Shown: positions 1 through 6,945 of the stretch, one piece after another | How positions within the stretch are numbered: the first letter of the stretch is position 1 | Layout: each line of letters begins with the position of its first letter | Assembly: GCA_039026955.1 (NCBI GenBank) | Contig: JBCCLH010000004.1 | Span: forward strand, 1 to 64,000 | DNA: 64,000 bases | Source: Kordia sp039026955 | Lineage (GTDB): Bacteria; Bacteroidota; Bacteroidia; Flavobacteriales; Flavobacteriaceae | Direction of reading: 5' to 3' | The notes under the pieces: model-generated | Told to the model about the DNA's origin: nothing | Databases searched by the model: none | Seen by the model: only the letters and a program-made list of their open reading frames with translations | Program-made: the position numbers and the translations under genes

Positions 1-92
1 ATACCAAATCTATCGCTTGTTTGCTCAAAAGTAAGCCCTTGTTCTTGTTTTACTTTGAATACCTGTCGTCTGAAATCTAATGAATATGCCAT
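1..92 (-). CDS. IS630-family transposase, N-terminal fragment (runs off window)
   Basis: The reverse strand from the ATG at 92 reads about 30 codons beginning MAYSLDFRRQVFKVKQEQG and continues off the left edge. This matches the helix-turn-helix N-terminus typical of IS630-type transposases, where a short SLDFR-KV segment is followed by a DNA-binding helix containing a FxxxxxRF pattern. Only the beginning is visible, so it is not possible to say whether the element is intact, and its terminal inverted repeat cannot be defined. The family call rests on recognising the N-terminal pattern alone. Confidence 0.6.
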   Translation of the reverse strand, partial: MAYSLDFRRQVFKVKQEQGLTFEQTSDRFG

Positions 93-121
93 AGGACAAG
101 ATACAAAAAAAATATGACAAA

Positions 122-541
122 TTATAATGATTTAGCTATATCGTATAAAGGAGCAAGTCGGATATAATCAGATTCGTCTAAACTAGCAGATGGCGCTACA
201 GCAGCTTGTGCTTCGCTTTCATCTTTTAACATAGATACTGTACGACCAAAACTTGGCGTATCAGAATTGTCTAAACAATACATCCATGGAGTTACAATTT
301 TTTTACTTTCTTTTTTACCATCATCAGTTTCAAAAGTGGCATAATATTTACCGTGTACTTTTAATGGATTCACACGTTTTCCATCGTCATTTAAATCTAA
401 ATTATAAAAAATGTTTGTGGTTAAAGTTCCTACAGAATACGTGCCTGTAGCGCCTTCAATGATAATTTCTTGTAAAGGCTCTGTTGGGTTAAAATACGCA
501 TAAATAGTTACGTTTTTAACAGGTACTGGAATAGCTTGCAT
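122..541 (-). CDS. Hypothetical protein, 139 aa
   Basis: I do not recognise the family. The protein has no signal peptide and no membrane segment. It is rich in beta-forming residues in the first 90 positions (alternating hydrophobic and Thr/Tyr/Val stretches), contains one cysteine (in PWMYCLDN, around residue 89), and ends in an Ala-rich, acidic tail. It starts with MQAIPVPVKNV and is probably cytoplasmic. It lies alone between the IS630 fragment and a 690-bp non-coding stretch, so no operon context helps. Codon usage looks like that of its neighbours. I am fairly sure it is a real gene because the frame is open and the composition is protein-like, but I cannot assign a function. Confidence 0.6.
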   Translation of the reverse strand: MQAIPVPVKNVTIYAYFNPTEPLQEIIIEGATGTYSVGTLTTNIFYNLDLNDDGKRVNPLKVHGKYYATFETDDGKKESKKIVTPWMYCLDNSDTPSFGRTVSMLKDESEAQAAVAPSASLDESDYIRLAPLYDIAKSL

Positions 542-580
542 GGTTTGGTTAATTTAAAAATGAGTTCCTACTTTTATGGG

Positions 581-608
581 TTTCGGATTTCCCTTCTACA
601 ATCCGAAA
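581..608. repeat. Perfect 9-bp inverted repeat upstream of the 139-aa gene
   Basis: Arms at 581-589 (TTTCGGATT) and 600-608 (AATCCGAAA) are perfectly complementary with a 10-nt loop. It lies about 40 bp upstream of the start of the minus-strand 139-aa gene, within its probable leader or promoter region. There is no T-run on either side, so it is not an obvious terminator. An operator or a leader-RNA hairpin is possible but unproven. Confidence 0.4.
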
Positions 609-726
609 AGAGGCAAAGCCATTACAAAATAGCTTTTAACTTCATGAGATTGTTTTGTAAATTTCTTACAACCACAGAAGAATTTTAAGCGTATAACTAC
701 GCGATTTTAAAAAAGGGGTAAATTTC

Positions 727-749
727 CTAACTGATTAATTATCAGTTAG
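727..749. promoter_or_regulatory. Dyad symmetry, possible operator
   Basis: Arms CTAACTGAT (727-735) and ATCAGTTAG (741-749) form a perfect 9-bp inverted repeat around TAATT. Such a compact AT-rich dyad in a non-coding region could bind a dimeric regulator. No gene start lies immediately next to it, so its role is a guess. Confidence 0.3.
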
Positions 750-801
750 TAATACGTAGTATATTACCAATAATTACTTAGGATTCATTAAAAAAAGACA
801 T

Positions 802-837
802 AAAAAAACCTCGATAATATTCAGAGAATTACCGAGG
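802..837 (-). terminator. Minus-strand intrinsic terminator
   Basis: The stem pairs 809-818 with 828-837 (10 bp, one A/C mismatch, 9-nt loop). An A-run at 802-808 becomes the U-run when transcribed on the minus strand. It begins 10 nt downstream of the stop codon of the small ORF at 847-945, which is the position expected of that ORF's terminator. Confidence 0.55.
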
Positions 838-846
838 GAAGAAAAA

Positions 847-945
847 CTAGTAAATAGGTTTTGAGATGTATTTTCTTTTTCCCGAATTTCGTATGACAAC
901 TATAACTGGCAGTTGTGATTCGTTTCCATAACAGTTCTTTCCCAT
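847..945 (-). CDS. Possible 32-aa small protein between two terminators
   Basis: An ATG at 945 opens a 32-codon frame (start MGKNCYGNESQLPVIVV, end KYISKPIY) closed by TAG at 847-849. The composition is protein-like: a hydrophobic PVIVVI core flanked by a basic C-terminal half with one Cys. Support comes from context: an intrinsic terminator follows after 10 nt, and another minus-strand terminator hairpin precedes the start by about 22 nt. That arrangement would suit a small gene, or a leader peptide or small RNA under attenuation. There is no exact -7 box and no recognised family. The ORF could be fortuitous in a non-coding RNA. Confidence 0.35.
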   Translation of the reverse strand: MGKNCYGNESQLPVIVVIRNSGKRKYISKPIY

Positions 946-966
946 GATGATTTTTTCTGTTCAGTC

Positions 967-1016
967 AAAAAAAGGGCAACAAAGACTTTAGCCTCGATCT
1001 CAATTGCTTTGTTGCC
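967..1016 (-). terminator. Minus-strand intrinsic terminator or attenuator
   Basis: A perfect 10-bp stem (975-984 GGCAACAAAG with 1007-1016 CTTTGTTGCC) is followed on the minus strand by a U-run (967-973). It lies upstream of the possible 32-aa ORF at 847-945. It could therefore end a short transcript that begins in the sigma-factor upstream region, or attenuate expression of that ORF. Confidence 0.6.
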
Positions 1017-1194
1017 GCTTATTTTCAACTAATAAAAAACCGACTTAATTGAACTTAATTTATTTTTATGAACGTTTAGAAATGTTAAATTTCTAAATAT
1101 TTGATATCTTTTCAGTGCTTAATTTGTTGATAAAACAGGTAACTTTCAAAATACCCTACCAAAATTTTAAAAAAAATTTAAAAATAAATTTACG

Positions 1195-1202
1195 TAGTTT
1201 TG
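1195..1202 (+). promoter_or_regulatory. Bacteroidetes -7 box (TAGTTTTG) for the sigma factor gene
   Basis: This is an exact match to TAnnTTTG, 28 bp upstream of the sigma-factor ATG. No clear -33 TTG is visible at the usual spacing. It is the best candidate promoter for the FecI-FecR-receptor cluster. Confidence 0.4.
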
Positions 1203-1230
1203 AAAATCGAAAAAGTATAATTCACAATTA

Positions 1231-1743
1231 ATGACTTCGGAAGACAAATCTGTTTGCGAATCACAACACTACGAAAGCATCTTCAATACACATGCCGAAA
1301 CGCTTCGGAATTTTGTGTACTACAAATGTGGAAGTGAACAACAAGCGGAAGATATTGTGCAAGAAGCGTTCATTAAATTATGGAAAAACTGTGCGAAAGT
1401 TATTTACACCAAAGCCAAATCGTACTTATTTACGGTAGCAAACAATATGTTTTTGAATGAAGTCGCACACGAAAAAGTAGTATTAAAATATAAACAACAA
1501 ACCAAACACAAAGTTTCACACGAAACACCAGAATTTATTTTAAGACAAAAAGAATTCCAAGAAAAATTACAACGCACCATCGCAAAACTGCCTGAAGGAC
1601 AGCGAGAAGTATTTTTATTGAATCGAATCGATAAAAAAACGTATGCAGAAATTGCCGAAATGATAGGACTCTCTGTAAAAGCGGTTGAAAAACGAATGCA
1701 CAAAGCATTGATAACCCTGAGAAAAGAAATAGGAAATATTTAA
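1231..1743 (+). CDS. ECF-type RNA polymerase sigma factor (FecI-like)
   Basis: The 170-aa protein has sigma region 2 at about residues 20-84, including the core-binding DIVQEAF motif (41-47) and the following FIKLWKN. Region 4 lies at about 112-165 with LPEGQREVFLL and a helix-turn-helix in TYAEIAEMIGLSVKAVEKR. Region 3 is absent, as in ECF sigma factors. It is the first gene of a sigma/FecR/TonB receptor set and should direct RNA polymerase to the receptor promoter after a cell-surface signal. An 11-bp motif (AAATACCCTAC) precedes the gene at 1149 and recurs inverted just after its stop codon, suggesting autoregulation. The start is the first ATG after a good -7 box. Length is normal for the family. 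Confidence 0.93.
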   Translation: MTSEDKSVCESQHYESIFNTHAETLRNFVYYKCGSEQQAEDIVQEAFIKLWKNCAKVIYTKAKSYLFTVANNMFLNEVAHEKVVLKYKQQTKHKVSHETPEFILRQKEFQEKLQRTIAKLPEGQREVFLLNRIDKKTYAEIAEMIGLSVKAVEKRMHKALITLRKEIGNI

Positions 1744-1796
1744 AAAAAAGTAGGGTATTTGTTAAAGAAACTGTTTAATAAGCGAATCAAACACAA

Positions 1797-2717
1797 ATGA
1801 TGGAAGAAAAATATGATGATACGTTTCTAGCAAGATGGCTTGCCAATGATCTCACAGCAGCGGAAAAACTTCGTTTTGAAGCTTCTGCTGAGTATCAAGA
1901 CTATCTGCAAATCATTGAAAGTGTGGACCTTATGGAAGCACCTTCATTTGATAGGAAATCTGTATTGAAATCGATTCAACAAAAACAACAAGCGCCAGCA
2001 CCAAAAGTGCGCAAACTTCAAACTTCTTGGCTATACACAGCTGCAGCCGTTGTAATTTTATTAGTTACCTTCTCTTATTTTTATCTAACTGTAGACGAAA
2101 CCTTTACCACAGGATTTGGTGAACAAACAACCGTAAGCTTACCAGACGGTTCGGAAGCGATCTTAAATGCTAAAACAACGCTTTCATTTAACGAAAATGA
2201 CTGGGAAAATGATCGCACAGTTACACTTGACGGAGAAGCGTATTTCAAAGTACAAAAAGGTGAAAAATTTACCGTTTCAACAGCTTCGGGAACTGTTGAG
2301 GTATTGGGAACAGAATTCAATGTGCATGTGCATGATGCTTCTATTTTTGAAGTAAAATGTCATGAAGGAAAGGTACAAGTAACCACCAAAACACAGCAAA
2401 AAGAAATTTTAACACAAGGAAAGGCATTCTCTTCTATTGATGGCAAGCTAGCTTCTTGGACGTTCAATATACACAATGCGACTTGGAGAGATGGTGAAAG
2501 TAATTTCAGAGAAATGCCACTACAACATGTGATTGAAGCACTTCAAAATCAATACGATATAAAATTCGAGATCGAAAACATAGATACAACACAACGTTTT
2601 ACGGGAACTTTTTCTCATAAAAATTTAAAACTTGCATTGCGAACTGTTTTTGATCCTATGGAAATTTCATATACTTTTAAGGGCGAAAAAGCAGTTATAC
2701 TTACAGAAGCGAACTAA
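1797..2717 (+). CDS. FecR-family anti-sigma factor
   Basis: The 306-aa protein has a cytoplasmic N-terminus (residues 1-77), one transmembrane helix (about 78-98) and a periplasmic FecR domain (about 103-205; VSLPDGSEAILNAKTTLSF is the classic motif). A C-terminal DUF4974-type domain covers about 237-303. FecR proteins hold their partner sigma factor at the membrane and receive the signal from the N-terminal domain of the outer-membrane receptor. It follows the sigma gene by 53 bp and precedes a receptor carrying the matching signalling domain, so the three form a complete surface-signalling unit. The second Met (1800) is an alternative start. Confidence 0.92.
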   Translation: MMEEKYDDTFLARWLANDLTAAEKLRFEASAEYQDYLQIIESVDLMEAPSFDRKSVLKSIQQKQQAPAPKVRKLQTSWLYTAAAVVILLVTFSYFYLTVDETFTTGFGEQTTVSLPDGSEAILNAKTTLSFNENDWENDRTVTLDGEAYFKVQKGEKFTVSTASGTVEVLGTEFNVHVHDASIFEVKCHEGKVQVTTKTQQKEILTQGKAFSSIDGKLASWTFNIHNATWRDGESNFREMPLQHVIEALQNQYDIKFEIENIDTTQRFTGTFSHKNLKLALRTVFDPMEISYTFKGEKAVILTEAN

Positions 2718-2781
2718 GATCCTTTTTTCATAACCCCGAAAAAGAAAAGGATTCGCACAATGAAGTTTTACCGTCACGTTT

Positions 2782-5382
2782 ATGAGAAGTATTCTAAGTG
2801 TTGTCTTCCTGTTCATCACCTGTTCATTGTTAGCCCAGAACAATGGATCGTTTTCTTTTGAACAAGAGCCACTTACCAACGTGCTTACAGCGATAGAAAA
2901 AGTATATGATGTAAAATTCTCATACAAAGCTACGCTTGCCGAAAAAAAAACCATCACACTTCAAGTACAGGAAGTTTCGCTAAACACCGTCATTCAACGG
3001 ATACAAAAGCAAGTTCCGATTGTTTTTGAAAAAGTCAATGATCGCTATTACATCATTCGAAGTCAAACTCAAGAAGGAAAAATACGGATCTGTGGCGTTT
3101 TGATTGATGTGAAAAGCGAACTGCCAATTCAAGAAGCGTCTGTCGTCAACATTTCACAAAAAAAAGGAACAGTAACGAATGCCGATGGAAAGTTTGAACT
3201 GTTCTTAGCGATTCCCTCAGACACGATCGAAATTCGTTTTCTAGGCTACAAAACACAGCGAATCATTGCGCAAGAATTACAAAAAACACCTTGTGAGACC
3301 ATTTTGCTCGAAGCAGATCAATACGATTTGGAAACAGTCTTGTTGAAAAACTACTTGACTTCGGGAATTGATAAAAACTCTAACGGTAATATTTCACTCT
3401 CGCCTTCACAATTGGGCATACTTCCAGGACTTACTGAGCCTGATGTATTACAAAGTATTCAATTATTGCCAGGTATTCAAAGTCCGAACGAAACTGCTTC
3501 AGGATTGTTCATTCGCGGTGGAACGCCCGATCAGAATTTAATTCTGTGGGACGGAATTAAAATGTATCATTCTGGACACTTTTTTGGACTCATTTCAGCG
3601 TTCAATCCGTATGTGATCGAAGAAGTTTCGGTATACAAAAGTGGAACAGAAACACGCTATGGCGATCGTATTTCAGGCGTAATCGACATTCAAACCGATA
3701 CCAAAGTTCCTGAAAAACTATCGGGCGGTTTTGGGTTTAATATGACGCATGGAGACGCCTATTTAAAAATACCTATCGGAAAAAACTTCGGCGTCACAGT
3801 TTCGGCGCGGAGAGCATTTACAGACCTTGTAGAAACCTTTACGTACAACAATTTCTCCGATCGTGTATTTCAGAATACGAATATTACTGAAAGCACCGAA
3901 ATCACGGAAAATGTATTCTCAGAGACAGAAAATAACTTTTTCTTTACCGATTACACGATAAAACTCATTGGGAAACTTTCGGATAAGGACGAAATCATGA
4001 TCAGCAATTTGCGGACGAAAAATGAACTGGATTTTATGTCTGAAATTGCTGCTTTTGAAGAAACCTCACGCGATCAATTAAGCATACAAAACACAGGCTT
4101 CAGCGGATTTTGGAAGCGCCAATGGAATGCCAATTTTTCACATACGTTTGATGCCTATTATTCGCGATTCGATTTTGATTATTTAGGAGATTTTAGAGGA
4201 AATATTGTTGACATTACCGAACAAGATCAAAAGCGCAACAGAATCAAAGATATTGGTTTTTCGTTCAATACCGATTGGAAATTAAATGATAAAAATAGCA
4301 TTCAATCTGGATATCAATTTTCTTCTAATGACGCGGCCTTTGGTTTTTCTGGCTTTACGGATGCGCCAAATAGTATTTCTCGGTATGATGTAGGTGAAGA
4401 AAGCATCAACAATTCGCATGCGTTTTTTACGTCTTACAAGTTTAATACTAAAAACGAATTCATTGTGAATGCAGGATTGCGCGTGAACTATTTCAGCACG
4501 ACAGAAACGGCATTCTTTGAACCGCGATTGTATGTGGAGAAAAAACTAAACAAGTCATTCAGCGTGAATTTTTCGGGTGAAATAAAGCATCAAGCCGTAA
4601 GTCAAATATTGGAATTCAATACCTTAAACTTCGGATTGGAAAATCAAGTGTGGGCGATTGCCAATGGAGAAGACTTTCCCGTGTTGAAAAGCAGACAACT
4701 TTCCACAGGAGTTGTGTTTAGCAACAGCGGTTGGCGCGTCGATTTAGACACTTATTACAAAAATATTACGGGACTTACTTCGTTTAACAGAAGCTTTGGT
4801 AATACCAGTGTTTTAGAAACTTTTACAGAAGGTAATAGCACGATTTACGGAGTGGATGTACTCATTGAAAAGCAATTCGACAATTACAAAACTTGGATGG
4901 GATATTCGTACACCGACAATGATTTTGAATTCTCCCGTATCAATAATGGATTGACATTTCCAGGGAACTATGACATTCGCCATTACTTCCGTTGGGCGCA
5001 TACGTATACGCTCAATAATTTTGAATTTTCTTTAGGTTGGAATTACCGCACAGGAACTCCATACACGCCTGTAACGTCAGAAACACAAGCCAACGGAGAC
5101 TTATTTGTGTTTATTGGCGATACGAACAGCACACGCATTCCAGACTACCATCGTTTGGATTTTTCAGGAACGTACACGTTTGATTTTGACAAAAAGAACG
5201 GTTGGAAAGGAAAAATAGGTTTTTCGTTGCTCAACATCTACGATCGTCAAAACTTGTTGGAACGGTATTACGAAATCAGACCGTTTCTAAACCAAGATAA
5301 TAATATCCAATTTCGTCTAGAAACGGTTGATAAATTCTCATTAGGTTTGACGCCTAATTTGTTGTTTCGCGTGGATTTTTAA
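2782..5382 (+). CDS. TonB-dependent outer-membrane receptor with STN signalling domain
   Basis: The 866-aa protein begins with a signal peptide (residues 1-19, ending SLLAQ). An STN domain (about 22-92) signals to FecR, followed by a CarboxypepD_reg-like beta domain (about 101-180; DADGKFELFL-type motif at 134-141). The plug (about 205-310) contains the hallmark GLFIRGGTPDQNLILWDGI, and the rest is a 22-strand-type beta barrel ending in aromatic Phe. It imports an unknown ligand using TonB energy. The 3' end overlaps the convergent small gene at 5379 by four bases. The last codons of this gene recur twice further along (6213-6260 and 6946-7002), marking rearrangement downstream of it. The substrate cannot be predicted. 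Confidence 0.93.
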   Translation: MRSILSVVFLFITCSLLAQNNGSFSFEQEPLTNVLTAIEKVYDVKFSYKATLAEKKTITLQVQEVSLNTVIQRIQKQVPIVFEKVNDRYYIIRSQTQEGKIRICGVLIDVKSELPIQEASVVNISQKKGTVTNADGKFELFLAIPSDTIEIRFLGYKTQRIIAQELQKTPCETILLEADQYDLETVLLKNYLTSGIDKNSNGNISLSPSQLGILPGLTEPDVLQSIQLLPGIQSPNETASGLFIRGGTPDQNLILWDGIKMYHSGHFFGLISAFNPYVIEEVSVYKSGTETRYGDRISGVIDIQTDTKVPEKLSGGFGFNMTHGDAYLKIPIGKNFGVTVSARRAFTDLVETFTYNNFSDRVFQNTNITESTEITENVFSETENNFFFTDYTIKLIGKLSDKDEIMISNLRTKNELDFMSEIAAFEETSRDQLSIQNTGFSGFWKRQWNANFSHTFDAYYSRFDFDYLGDFRGNIVDITEQDQKRNRIKDIGFSFNTDWKLNDKNSIQSGYQFSSNDAAFGFSGFTDAPNSISRYDVGEESINNSHAFFTSYKFNTKNEFIVNAGLRVNYFSTTETAFFEPRLYVEKKLNKSFSVNFSGEIKHQAVSQILEFNTLNFGLENQVWAIANGEDFPVLKSRQLSTGVVFSNSGWRVDLDTYYKNITGLTSFNRSFGNTSVLETFTEGNSTIYGVDVLIEKQFDNYKTWMGYSYTDNDFEFSRINNGLTFPGNYDIRHYFRWAHTYTLNNFEFSLGWNYRTGTPYTPVTSETQANGDLFVFIGDTNSTRIPDYHRLDFSGTYTFDFDKKNGWKGKIGFSLLNIYDRQNLLERYYEIRPFLNQDNNIQFRLETVDKFSLGLTPNLLFRVDF

Positions 5383-5567
5383 TTCTTTCCATCTGCCTTC
5401 TTAGGTTCATCCAAACAAACCATATTTGGGTCTGTTGGATCATTCGAAACAAAATCACACGAAACGCAAGTAATACTAATTGCGATACCGCCGCCAATCT
5501 TGTCAGCTTCAAATGATGAAATGGTTCCTTTGTTCAATTGCATCTTTTTAAATTCTCTTTTTTTCAT
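5379..5567 (-). CDS. GG-leader RiPP-like precursor A1 (class I lanthipeptide-type leader)
   Basis: The 62-aa peptide starts MKKREFKKMQLNKGTISSF. The LNKxTIS pattern followed by KIGGG (residues 24-27) resembles the leader of Bacteroidetes class I lanthipeptide/GG-type natural-product precursors. Cleavage after the Gly pair would release a core with SITCVSC and cysteines at 34, 37 and 51, several Ser/Thr, and a hydrophilic tail ending ADGKN. A near-identical paralog (A2) lies at 6257-6448. Its stop codon overlaps the stop of the convergent receptor gene. No LanB/LanC or peptidase-ABC transporter is in the window, so any modification or export enzyme must be elsewhere. The leader family is recognised; modification is inferred. 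Confidence 0.8.
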   Translation of the reverse strand: MKKREFKKMQLNKGTISSFEADKIGGGIAISITCVSCDFVSNDPTDPNMVCLDEPKKADGKN

Positions 5568-5654
5568 AAATTTTCTGTTTTAAAGTGTACAATATTCGAA
5601 AAAGGTATAGATGAGAAAGCGAGCCGTAGCTCGCCTCATAAAATAGTATCTACT

Positions 5655-5872
5655 TAACGTGAGTTCGATATAAATATTCAGTTAAATAATTAATAGTCAA
5701 TGACTTAAATAAAATGTCAAATCGAGCATTGCTGAAAGCACCGAGCGAAGCTCACGAGATTCAATCGAAATTTTAACTTTTACAGTGTTCTCGACTGCGC
5801 TCGAACTGACAAATGTTTATTTTTCAGTCAATTACTAGTAATTTGATGACTTCTTATGTCGAACTCACGTTA
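5655..5872. mobile_element. MITE-like palindromic element inside the precursor array
   Basis: Terminal inverted repeats of 19 bp match at 18 positions: 5655-5673 (TAACGTGAGTTCGATATAA) against the reverse complement of 5854-5872. Weaker similarity continues inward. A nested inverted pair (TGTCAAATCGAGC near 5714 against GCTCGAACTGACA near 5803) resembles the common flavobacterial intergenic repeat built on CTCGACTGCGCTCGA. No ORF of note lies inside. The element separates A1 from B1 by 306 bp, whereas the paralogous A2/B2 pair is only 47 bp apart, which supports a later insertion. No clear target-site duplication was found. Confidence 0.55.
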
Positions 5873-5873
5873 C

Positions 5874-6104
5874 TTACAAAATACAATCGCAGATATTAAA
5901 TATCCAACTAATAGATTCTGGATCAAACGTACATTCTGGTCCAATACTATCGTTACAGCAACCTGTTCCGCCCTTACAAGGACTTTCACATGTTCCTGCT
6001 GCTGCATGATCTCCTCCATGAGCATCCGCACCACCTACTAAAAAGTTAAGGTGAGAGATTGATTTTTTGTTGAGCTTTAAGCTCTTTAAATGTTGTTTTT
6101 TCAT
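5874..6104 (-). CDS. GG-leader Cys-rich RiPP-like precursor B1
   Basis: The 76-aa peptide begins MKKQHLKSLKLNKKSIS and has a GG at residues 24-25. The leader is again of the LNKxxIS type. The core carries seven cysteines (39, 43, 49, 50, 58, 72, 74) in the pattern C-x3-C-x5-CC-x7-C-x13-C-x-C, with a Gly/Ala/His-rich spacer directly after the GG. The pattern is kept in paralog B2 apart from one added residue. So many paired cysteines could mean disulfides or thioether rings. The upstream region shares its sequence with that of B2, so both were duplicated with their promoters. The family of the leader is recognised; the chemistry is inferred. Confidence 0.8.
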   Translation of the reverse strand: MKKQHLKSLKLNKKSISHLNFLVGGADAHGGDHAAAGTCESPCKGGTGCCNDSIGPECTFDPESISWIFNICDCIL

Positions 6105-6212
6105 AATGAATTGTTTTAAGTTTCAACTTAAAGTTCATCATCAGGAAAAACGTAACCCAATATAAAAGTTAAAAAATCAGAAAGCTTTTGAAAGCACATG
6201 TGTATGCTATGT

Positions 6213-6260
6213 TTTTCAGTAGGTTTGACGCCTAATTTGTTGTTTCGCGTGGATTTTTAA
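6213..6260 (+). pseudogene. Relic of the TonB receptor 3' end (copy 2)
   Basis: These 48 bases repeat the last codons and stop of the receptor gene at 2782-5382. In frame they read FSVGLTPNLLFRVDF-stop against FSLGLTPNLLFRVDF-stop, and bases 6220-6264 are identical to 5342-5386. As in the intact gene, the stop overlaps the stop of a convergent A-type precursor. It marks one end of a tandem duplication covering [receptor tail, A, B]; the junction falls close to 6213, where the B1 upstream sequence gives way to receptor sequence. Confidence 0.8.
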
Positions 6261-6448
6261 TTCTTGCCATCAGCTTTTTTAGGCTCGTCCAAGCAAACAT
6301 TATTTGGATCTGTAGGATCACCTGTACCTATAAAATGACAAGAAACACAGGTAATGCTAATGGCAATACCACCGCCAATCTTGTCAGCATCAAATGATGA
6401 AATGGTTTTTTTGTTCAATTGCATCTTTTTAAATTCTCTTTTTTTCAT
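6257..6448 (-). CDS. GG-leader RiPP-like precursor A2
   Basis: The 63-aa paralog of A1 has the same leader (LNKKTIS, KIGGG at residues 24-27) and a core sharing SITCVSC and the ADGKN end. Cysteines are at 34, 37 and 52. Differences from A1 cluster in the short segment after the second Cys (HFIGTGDPTDPNN against DFVSNDPTDPNM), the part most likely to set specificity. It lies 47 bp downstream of B2 and is probably cotranscribed with it. The non-coding sequence around it is also conserved with copy 1. Confidence 0.8.
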   Translation of the reverse strand: MKKREFKKMQLNKKTISSFDADKIGGGIAISITCVSCHFIGTGDPTDPNNVCLDEPKKADGKN

Positions 6449-6495
6449 AATATTTCGGTTTAAATGTTACACGTTACAGTAGAATTGGTATCAAT

Positions 6496-6729
6496 TTATA
6501 GACAAATACACTCTTCATACTTCCAACTTAAAGACTTAGGATCATAGGTACACACTTCAAGTGTTTGCGTTCCATTGCAGCAGCCAGTTCCTCCTTTGCA
6601 AGGACTTTCACAAGTTCCAGCAGCGGCAGCTACGTTTCCATGGTCAGCATCAGCACCACCAGTCAAAATAGTGAGATTAGAGATGGACTTTTTACGAAGC
6701 TTTAAGCTTTTTAAATGTTGTTTTTTCAT
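6496..6729 (-). CDS. GG-leader Cys-rich RiPP-like precursor B2
   Basis: The 77-aa paralog of B1 has leader MKKQHLKSLKLRKKSIS, GG at residues 24-25 and cysteines at 40, 44, 50, 51, 60, 74 and 76. The start is taken at the ATG at 6729 because it aligns with B1. The open frame extends 33 codons further upstream, but that extension corresponds to the non-coding upstream region of B1. It is the first gene of the B2-A2-B1-A1 series on the minus strand, so the array's main promoter should lie in 6730-6940. Confidence 0.8.
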   Translation of the reverse strand: MKKQHLKSLKLRKKSISNLTILTGGADADHGNVAAAAGTCESPCKGGTGCCNGTQTLEVCTYDPKSLSWKYEECICL

Positions 6730-6945
6730 AATAAAATGGTTTAATGTTTCCATTAAAAGTTCATTATGAGAAAAAATGTAACCCAGAAAAAACGTTAAAA
6801 AATATAGAAAACTTATTACGGAGGACATGTATGCTATGTTTTGAGCATGTATGTTGTTATAATTTCTATTATTTTAATAAAAATTATATCGTTTATTGAA
6901 TTAAGATAATTTTACAACATCCTAACGCAATTCTTTTCAAAAAAG

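Noticed and set aside
5856..6041. Plus-strand open frame opposite precursor B1
   Set aside because: The minus-strand precursor has a conserved leader and paralog; the plus frame is not conserved in the B2 copy with the same structure.
5379..6729. Precursor array as a complete lanthipeptide biosynthesis cluster
   Set aside because: No dehydratase, cyclase, peptidase or transporter gene lies nearby; only precursors are present.
6630..6828. Longer start for precursor B2 (33 extra codons)
   Set aside because: The extension corresponds to the non-coding upstream region of the B1 copy, and leader alignment begins at the ATG at 6729.
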